DNA of 64,000 nucleotides from Eimeria necatrix (Eukaryota; Apicomplexa; Conoidasida; Eucoccidiorida; Eimeriidae): positions 1 through 64,000 of the forward strand of contig NW_013651995.1 of NCBI RefSeq assembly GCF_000499385.1, in the 5' to 3' direction. Each line of letters opens with the position of its first letter. Position 1 is the stretch's first letter. The position numbers and the translations under genes were made by a program. The notes beneath the pieces are model-generated. The model saw only the letters and a list, made by a program, of their open reading frames with translations, ran no database searches and was not told where the DNA came from. Below, one piece after another: positions 56,357 through 64,000 of this stretch.

Positions 56357-59300
56357 GGGAGGGCTTGATCCATGCGCAGCTGTACATCTTACATCTGCAC
56401 AGACCCTGTGTGCAGCAGCCATATGTACACATGCAGTCGTAAATGACGGGCGTTCACTTGGAACCTAGGCTGGAGCCTTTACTTAGGTCTGGTTAGTGCA
56501 TTTGACAAGCGGCAGACCAAATACCAGACGTTCTCGTCACTACACCTGCGTCCCCGGCCTCAGTCTAGTTATTCAGGAAAAACAGACGTAACATGGGGTA
56601 CATAGCATGTGTTCGGGCCCCTGACACTACGTAGATCTGTGATGTGCCGGAATACCAAGCAGTACCCATGGTATGCGGTGGGTCCCGTTCTCTCCTAATG
56701 GAACATGAGGGAGTGTGGGTCTCGTTCATTCCTAATGGAACATCTGTCGGGCTGGGCGCGCTAAAGCAAACTTTGCCGCCTCGAAGCAGACCCCGAATGG
56801 CACTTGTCTTCTCACGACTTCTGGCTCTTTATACTTGAAAATTCATATGTGCTCGCCGCTTTGGGTACTTATGCGGGAGGGCCGAAATCAGCGCGGTTAA
56901 GCAGTCGTGTAGTACCGGCTAGCCCACGTCCAACGGCTGCTCGTTTGAAGCAACTTCGCACTGCAGCCTCCACAGCTCTCGGTATTACTTTCCACTGCCA
57001 CGACGACCTGCACTTGAGACCGGTACTGACAGGCTCATACCCTCACAGCAATTGTGACTCCTATCTGCCCGTCACCGCAAATGGCGGACTGTCTACAAGC
57101 ACGTGACAGTGCGAAGTCTATTCCCGGGCTTGACACCAAAGAGGTAAATTTCTTGTTCTTAGCGGGCTGTGTCCAACATGTTCACTACACCTCCGCATTA
57201 GCCCTCTTAGGCCATCTTACGAGCGGGCACCGGGAAACGACCAAGCTCCAGAGGAATTCATTGCCGCAAGTCCTGCTTGCGAAATACGGTTGACTTTGAG
57301 CTCAAGTTCAACCCAGCACGGTGGGGCAGTAACCGCTCTACCTAACCCACATAATGTTTGGAAACCGATCCAGGGGACGGCACCTTCGGGCCCCCGATGA
57401 TTCGTTCTATCTGATAAAGTACCTGAACTCCAGCTACCTGAAGAGAAACTACGGTAGGAGCCATTTACTGGACTATCTGACTGTTCTCCTGCCCCTGCAC
57501 TCAAATTCGACGAACACTTCGCACGTCAGTACCGCTACGATATCGGCAACCACTACTCAATGATATTTCATAGAGACGTACAAGTACGCACATCATTGTA
57601 GCCCAAGACGCATCTGGAAGGGAGCTCTCATACCACGGTGGCACGACACATCTTTTCTTGCTGTTTCGAGAAGTGGACACTCGGAGAACTGCTCCCTGTT
57701 TACTGCAGGCCTGTGGTTGATCCACAGGGGAAAGGACCTCTGGACCTCTGGCACAACCACAGGCCTGCTTTGACAGCACACTGGACACACTTCTGAATCC
57801 TTAGCCTTGCAAAGCATGCCCCTCCGTTGACATTTTACCCACTTCAGGAAGTTCAAACGCATACAATCGACACCGGAAATACGTCGTCGAGTTGATATTT
57901 TCTGAAAGCACGAGCGCACTAGTAGCGCTTCATCGTTGTCCGCCCCCAGTCAAACAACACAAATGCACATAATATACAGCAAGTGCCGCTGATGGGGAGC
58001 ACGAAAATTCATTCTTCGCATGAAGAGGACTGCCCGGCCTTCCACAGTGGCGAGGCCAAAGGATGGCGGGAGAAGACCATGCGTTAGCCGATAAGTCGCG
58101 CATGTGTTCGGCCATTTCCGCAGTTTAAACAGCAGTAAAAGTTTACCACAAACAAGACTATGACAGCATATTATGCTAAACTGCACAGTCAGCCTGTCCA
58201 CCCAATCAAGAACGCTCTGGTGAGGCCTTCCTGGCAACCCCGCAGAATAGCTGAAGAACGAAGAAACTGCACACGATGACGCAGCATTGTGCCGCCATAG
58301 GTCATGAAACTAGACTGTCTGTACATATTTTGTACAGTACTGGGCACAGAATCACAAAATTTCAATCACCAAGCTACTAGAGCGTGGAAACAACCAGTGA
58401 GTTCTCCGGCAGCGACCCACCAGAGAGCCCTTTTCCCAGCATCCAACCAAACTAGAAGGCCAAAAAGTGAATTAAAATGCAAAATACGCCTTTATACATT
58501 TAAAAAAGTGCTTTGTGCCAACGCCGAGCAAGTAAAGTAACGCGCCATGTGGACCTCTAGGGGTGTGGGGAGCGCAGGTTCTTTGGGGCTTTTCAACTGG
58601 GGCTTGACACACTAGCTGGTTGAATGAAACACAAACATTTGGAGGCTGTGTTTCTGTCCACAAATTAGCTGTTTTTACTACGTGACAGACTACTGTTGGA
58701 AGTGCGCGAAGAAAGTAATCCAGGCCCACCTCCGGCCGTTGGTCTTTATACCGGTGAGGCCCCCAAACTCGGCACCACGTATTGAGACATTTCCATCCAT
58801 GCTCGAGGGATGTGGCACAAGTTGCCTAGATGCAGTAACGTTTCTAGAAATCACGATACGATTCTGGGAGTGCAGCTCGATCTCTGTACGTGCGTAAATA
58901 CCCCTACCCCGAAATGCTGCTAGGAACGCTAGGTGGAGAATGCCACAGGGTTGACACAAAGTTTACCAGTAACGCTTCCGCTGCTGTCCGTGGTCAAGTA
59001 AATTGTACAGTTAGCTCTGCCGCACCGCCGAAATCCTCACCCCCACGTCACCGGCCATGCGGACATACACGTTCCAAACAGTCTGGGAACTAACTCGACA
59101 GACAGCACGGAGGGGGGTCTGCCACAGCACAAACTGCGAAAAACGATGCTACAGCAATAGCTGCTGAAGTAGCCTCTGTCGCTGTTTGATTCTTCCATGG
59201 AGACTACCTTATGAAGCTCATTTTGCGTATGTCTGAAATATGTCCGTATTTACTTCATGCTTGTGGAGCAGGCAATAAAACTGGTGCGGAGTGCGTAAAC

Positions 59301-60023
59301 CGAGCTGCCTCCTGCAGCTTTATCACCCGCTGTCGCGTGACATCAATCTTCGGTCTGTGTTTTACAGTGTGATGAGGACAGGGACAGACCGACTAAAATG
59401 CTACTACGCCCTGTCCACCAACTGCAGCAACTCATCTCCCTGTAGGAGACTCAAAATATGTCTCCTGCACGTATAGGCGTCACCTCTGTTGCTCTTGCTG
59501 CTGCTGCTTCTACTGTTGCAGCTTTGCCTGATGAGGCGCTCAGAGCCACACAAGCAGCACCAGCGTTCCCGTGAGCAGCTGTGGGCACTTGTGGACCCCA
59601 AACAACTGCTGCTTCTGCTGAAGCAGCTGCCACTTCCGCAGCAGCAGCTGTTGCTCCTGCTGCAACCAGACCTGCTACTGCTGCTGATGACAGCCGATGC
59701 AGTAACGTTTCGCACCGCAGGAGTTCGTGGTGTGAAAGTGCAAACGAAACAACGATTTAAAAGCTGTGGAGCCCCTCGATCTCTTCTGCTGCTGCTGCTT
59801 TGTGCTGCTGCGAGAGAAAGGCCCCTCCGCTGTTACCCTGCTGTTTTGCAGCCGTCGCTGCTAGGTCAGTTGCAGCAGCTGGCGCTGCTGCAACTGGCTC
59901 TTGCCAACACGCATAGCTTCCCTCATTAACGAGAGTCCACAGTTGCTGATGTCTCCCGGACAAGGGCTCCTGGAAACGCCGTACACTACAGTCGTTCCTG
60001 CTACTGCTGTTGCTGCTGCTTCC
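56357..60023. other. Long interval without a supported gene
   Basis: Plain sequence with many short open frames but no recognisable domain or splice chain. From about 59480 CTG/CAG runs give open Leu- or Gln-rich frames on both strands (such as 59489-59929) that I do not accept as genes. Confidence 0.55.
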
Positions 60024-63000
60024 TCAGGAGCTGCCTGAGAGGCCATGTTGCAGCTGCTGCACCCCCTTCAGCATTCTGTTGAGTTCTTGCTGTTGGCGTA
60101 AGAACTCCTGTTTTCTCTCCTGCATCTCTTGCACGTGGCGTCGCATCTGTTGCTGCTGCTGCTCCAGCTGTTGCTGTTGCTGTTGCTGCTCCAGTTGCTG
60201 CTGATGTTGCATCGCCGCAGCATCTGGCATCCAAGAAACCGGTCCACTTACACCTCCCCAATCTGCATGCCAGTATAGCAGCCACAACACAAACCGGAAA
60301 AAACCCTTGAGACAACGCAGCAAATACTTGTAGGCTAGCACATGCACTGTGGTGAGCAAAATGTGAAAACAAACATTGGTAGTACTGCGAAATCGCTGGG
60401 AAGGGCTTGGAAGAGGTGCGCCACTACATACGCCGTTGGCCACATCCTTACAGGTCGCTGTACTGGCTGATTTGATACCCGTTTAGCTCAAAAACTAACC
60501 CAGCAAATCATGGAGCCTCACCTCCTGCAGCAGAGACGGACTGTGTGTCCGTTTCTGCAGGGTTGGCAGTGACGCGGGTGCCTGCAATTTGGTGAAGGCC
60601 ATCCGACCTCTTATCAGAGGAGGAACCACAAGCTGTCCCTGTCGAATCGTGGGGCTTCCTTGGCAGCAGCTCTACGCACGACGATGGAAGCTGCTGCTGC
60701 TGTTGCTGCTGCGGCTGCGGCGCATCAGCTGACTCTGTTACAGCTGACGCCTGAAAGCCACGAACCATCCATTCCACTCCCGCTGCTTCTGGCCGCAAAC
60801 CCGTCGTCCCACTGCTGCTGCTGCTGCTGCTACTGTTGCTGCCAATAGGAGGGAAGGCGGGAACAGATCGGCCATCCCAGCAGTCCCGACCTGCACTGAA
60901 GTACTGGGGATCACTTGCTCCAGGGTAGCCCATCAGCATTCTCGCAGCGGAGACAGCGGCCGCAGCAGCTGCTGCCGCTGTTGCTGTGCCTGCCCTGCCG
61001 CTGCTGCTGCTTGCTGCGGTCACAGCTGCGCTGCTGCAGCCGGTGTTTGTTCCAGCGCTGCACGCACCCACCCTCAAAAAGAAACAGGGCATGAGGGCGT
61101 ATACTGCACAGTGGAACTCCTTAAGAGCTCTTTACTGGTAACTTCACAAAGCTTGAACAAAGGCGGCAACAACAGCAGGAACAAGAAACACAGCAGCAAT
61201 CACAACAAGATATGACACTTACACGGTGCCCAGGATGCCTCCGGTTGACTGGGCGGTCTTCGTGCTGTTATCTCCATCGACATGACGCCCAAGCCCACCC
61301 ACGATCAGCTGCGGCTGGTGCTGCATGTGTTGCAGTTGCTGATGCTGTTGCTGCAGCTGTTGCAGCTGTTGTTGCTGCTGCAGCTGTTGCTGAAGCAACT
61401 GCTGTTGCTGTAAAGTGTACAAGTCACTGCTCGGGTCCACAGGGCCACCGCTGGGGGGTAACACCACTGGCCCTGAACCGTAGAGATGCTGTTGCTCCTG
61501 CTGCATCTGTTGCAGCTGCTGCTGCTGCAGCTGCTGTTGGTGCTGCTGCAGCGCGTACGGGGATGACACCCCGATCACGGGAGGAGACTGGGCATAGCCC
61601 GTCGCCGAGCTGTACATACATCCCCCACCACCAGCTCCTGACGCGACAGATCCGTGAACCTCTTCGGGCCGACGGCCGCTGCAGCCAAAGAAAATCAGCA
61701 ACCGTAAGAGAACGCTCTTTGTCGTTGCTTCGAAAGGATGGAGGCTGCTGCTCGTGCCGCTGGCGTCGCTGCTGCCTACATCGGGGCTGCCTACCATAGA
61801 GGATTGGGACCAACAGTGAGCTCGGCTGCCGAGTGACCGGAGGGCAATGACAGGAGAGGCGCATCCAAATCAGGCCTCGAAACGTGCATGTTTTTACGCT
61901 GCAGCAACCAAAAATACCGTGCAAACAATCCTACAAGCTTTACTGAGGCTCAAGCACATCAGACCCAGGAAATGCAAGCTGGTTACTGACTTCGTTCCAT
62001 TGAGCCCAACACTAGTATAGATTGCTGCCCAGGCGCCTGACCAGCAGTCGCTGCCACCAGTTTCGTGGCATCTACAACAACAGGCTGCGCCCTGCGGCAG
62101 CTGCCACCATCATACTTAGGACTGACCATCTCGCAGTAAGCTATTTCATCTTCCGGAGTTCGCATGCGGAGCCAGGGATGGTCCAGCATCTGTTTTGCAC
62201 CTTGGCGCTTCAGCGGGTCTGCGGCCAGCATCGGCACCAAGAAATCCGAGAGGGATACAGCCTCAGCCTCGCCCATATGGTACCTACGGCAAGAGATAAG
62301 CAGATATTCGTCCGCATATGTAGGGAGACACATTGCCCAGAAGATCCCGCAGCATACAGTCGCAAGTGCACACGCTCCGTCAACAGCCCAGTTACCCCTC
62401 AACACTAGACAACGCAGCTTACACACGATGCTTAAACTTAACACAATGAAAGCCGCACTTACTTTTCCCTCAAAACAGCCACAAGAGGCCAAAACCGCAG
62501 GTCGTCAATTCGCCGTAACTCCGTTGAGCGTTCGCGGAAGAAGCGCTGCAAAGACAGTCAAGCCCTACGCCATCGACCATACCTCTTACCCCTTACGCCT
62601 GAGCCATACGGCTTTGTTTTGCATCCCTTTCCGTACTGCTGAATCTGAGTGTTACCAACGCCCTTACATGTGAATGCCGGCCGCGCGACACGAAGTTGAG
62701 CGTCATAGGCCCCACAAGTTCAATGATCTGCCCACACAAAAGACACAGAGTCTGAATCATCGCCCTCTATATAGCTAATTCCTCTGCGTATTTAATAACT
62801 TTTGTTTTGCTCCTGGTGATTCACTGGATGGAACTAAAAAGACTATGACAGGAGCACTGCAACTAGTGTTGCCCTAGCCGCAAGTGATGCTGCTCGGTTC
62901 CAAACTCGCTGTTTGCCGCCCCTTTGCTGTTATTGCAGCTTCCAGTATAACACCAAGAGAAACGTACGAGGGCCAGATGGTCTTCATCTCTGTCAAAGTC

Positions 63001-64000
63001 GCCAGTACTCTTTGGATCGAAGAGGTAATCCCCAGTCACCAACTCAAACACCATGCATGCGAAACTCCACACGTCAGCTGTGCAGTCATATCCAGCCCGA
63101 ATGATCACCTGCGAATCGAGGAAAAACATCAGCAGCAGCCGAAAACTAGCAAGAGCAATAGCCATAGCAGCATCAAATTCTGCAAAGAAACGATCTACAA
63201 TGGAGCACGCAGATGAATGCCTGCGCAACACCAGTGCTTCTACGCACGGTGCAACAAGACGAACCTCCGGGGAACGGTACTGTCGCGTCTGTATGTCATC
63301 AGTGAAGTGCTCCTGGGCCCAGCAAGCATTCCCCAAATCACACAGCTTATACACTGCGCTTGGATGCTCGAAGGCGAACGAGCTTGGCGGCAATGGCCTG
63401 TGTGAGCGACGACAGAAAACACATCAACGCGTTTATCGATAGCAAAAAGGCAACAATACGTACACACAGTGCACCTTCAGGCCTACGTAGGCATGAACAT
63501 AATACATCTAGAAGGGCTCAAATAGTTCGTGGTTGACTGGCAGAGCCTGCAGCAACATTGGCCGCACAAAAGTAGTCAGATACCACCAAAGGAACTAAAA
63601 GGGGTGGTTTGATGAACTGACTTGATGCAGATGGGCCCCTCTGAAGTCTGAACAATAGTCATGTCTTCCTCGGCTTGTTGGTCGTTTTCTAGCTTGATAT
63701 AAGGCCCGTAGAGCAAATGGCCGTGTGCATCTCGCTTGTCGGTTGTGCGCGCCGCCTCCTTCAGTCTCTGGTTGTACAGTCTATCTGCTGCGGGGTGCAG
63801 TAGCAACTCATCATGCAGCAGCGGCAAACGACTCTTGGCAGCGTCCGCTTCCTCAGCCTCATCACCTGAAGCGCCCTGCGGCCTTTCCTTGGGGAGCCAG
63901 TAGAGGATGCGACCTCCCGTCTTGGGGCAGCAGTATGCCGACTGTGGCTGGTACTGTGAGTATCCCACGTAGTTGTAAACGTGTCTGTGTCCCACACAGG
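60024..64000 (-). CDS. SRPK: SRPK-family Ser/Thr kinase, 5' incomplete, long Gln-rich tail
   Basis: SR-protein kinases phosphorylate RS domains of splicing factors. Exons (minus): 63622 to at least 63951, 63265-63397, 62968-63108, 62668-62727, 62463-62545, 61991-62283, 61223-61790, 60522-61057 and 60024-60262, phase-consistent. The N-lobe lies beyond the right edge. The spacer ends TSEGPICIKPLPPSSF. The C-lobe has YKLCDLGNACWAQEHFTDDI with DLG, IQTRQYRSPEVIIRAGYD as the SRPK activation segment and P+1 loop, ADVWSFACMVFELVTGDYLF, RDEDHLALIIELVG, RFFRERSTELRRIDDLRFWP, and SDFLVPMLAADPLKRQGAKQ followed by MLDHPWL. After the kinase fold come over 500 residues of Gln/Ser/Ala-rich tail ending GLQHGLSGSS-like sequence. 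SRPKs normally stop just after the HPWL block. The junction 61991/61790 is the least certain. Confidence 0.88.

Noticed and set aside
59489..59929. Leu-rich plus-strand frame
   Set aside because: Composition follows CTG runs; no domain, start context or splice support.

Overview
The window looks like nuclear DNA of an apicomplexan of the genus Eimeria. The signs are very dense CAG/CTG tracts encoding homopolymer runs (Ala, Gln, Ser, Leu), dispersed TTTAGGG telomere-like heptamers, many short GT-AG introns and an apicomplexan protein repertoire. Species cannot be fixed from sequence alone. The composition alternates: 1-13.6 kb is repeat-rich, about 13.6-17.7 kb and 20.7-22 kb are feature-poor, 27.6-46.5 kb is gene-rich with homopolymer-rich proteins, about 47.2-60 kb is mostly plain sequence with compact genes, and 60-64 kb is Gln-repeat-rich again. 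This matches the repeat-rich/repeat-poor segmentation known for Eimeria chromosomes.

Genes, left to right: (1) HSP101/ClpB-type disaggregase (+), 11 exons recovered to 7046, 5' part off the left edge. (2) SDF2-like ER MIR-domain protein ending in RDEL (+, 9779-12038). (3) A secreted Ser/Thr/Glu pentapeptide-repeat protein whose signal peptide lies on a small first exon (-, 17743-20648). (4) A molybdenum-cofactor-sulfurase-like PLP enzyme, 11 exons (-, 22014-27063). (5) Diverging from it, SLX1 structure-specific nuclease with an RS-repeat insert (+, 27637-30134). (6) FIG4-type phosphoinositide 5-phosphatase with a long C-terminal extension (-, 30863-38392). (7) PX-domain sorting nexin (+, 40201-43386). 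(8) A divergent RBJ/DNAJC27-like small GTPase with a long disordered N-terminus (-, 44297-47200). (9) An acidic coiled-coil gene built of micro-exons (+, about 49266-50765). (10) A SAM-dependent methyltransferase, 6 exons (-, 51244-52835). (11) An unrecognised basic/Ser-rich protein with a conserved Trp-rich block and a probable GC-AG intron (+, 53705-56356). (12) SRPK-family kinase with a long Gln-rich tail, 5' part off the right edge (-, 60024->64000).

Exon chains were built by joining conserved protein blocks at GT-AG sites and checking that the phases agree; this gives complete multiple-of-three chains for genes 2, 3, 4, 5, 8, 10 and 11. No rRNA, tRNA, CRISPR array or transposable element was recognised. 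FIG4, the sorting nexin and the small GTPase form a neighbourhood with a possible endomembrane/phosphoinositide theme, but eukaryotic gene order is weak evidence for a functional link.
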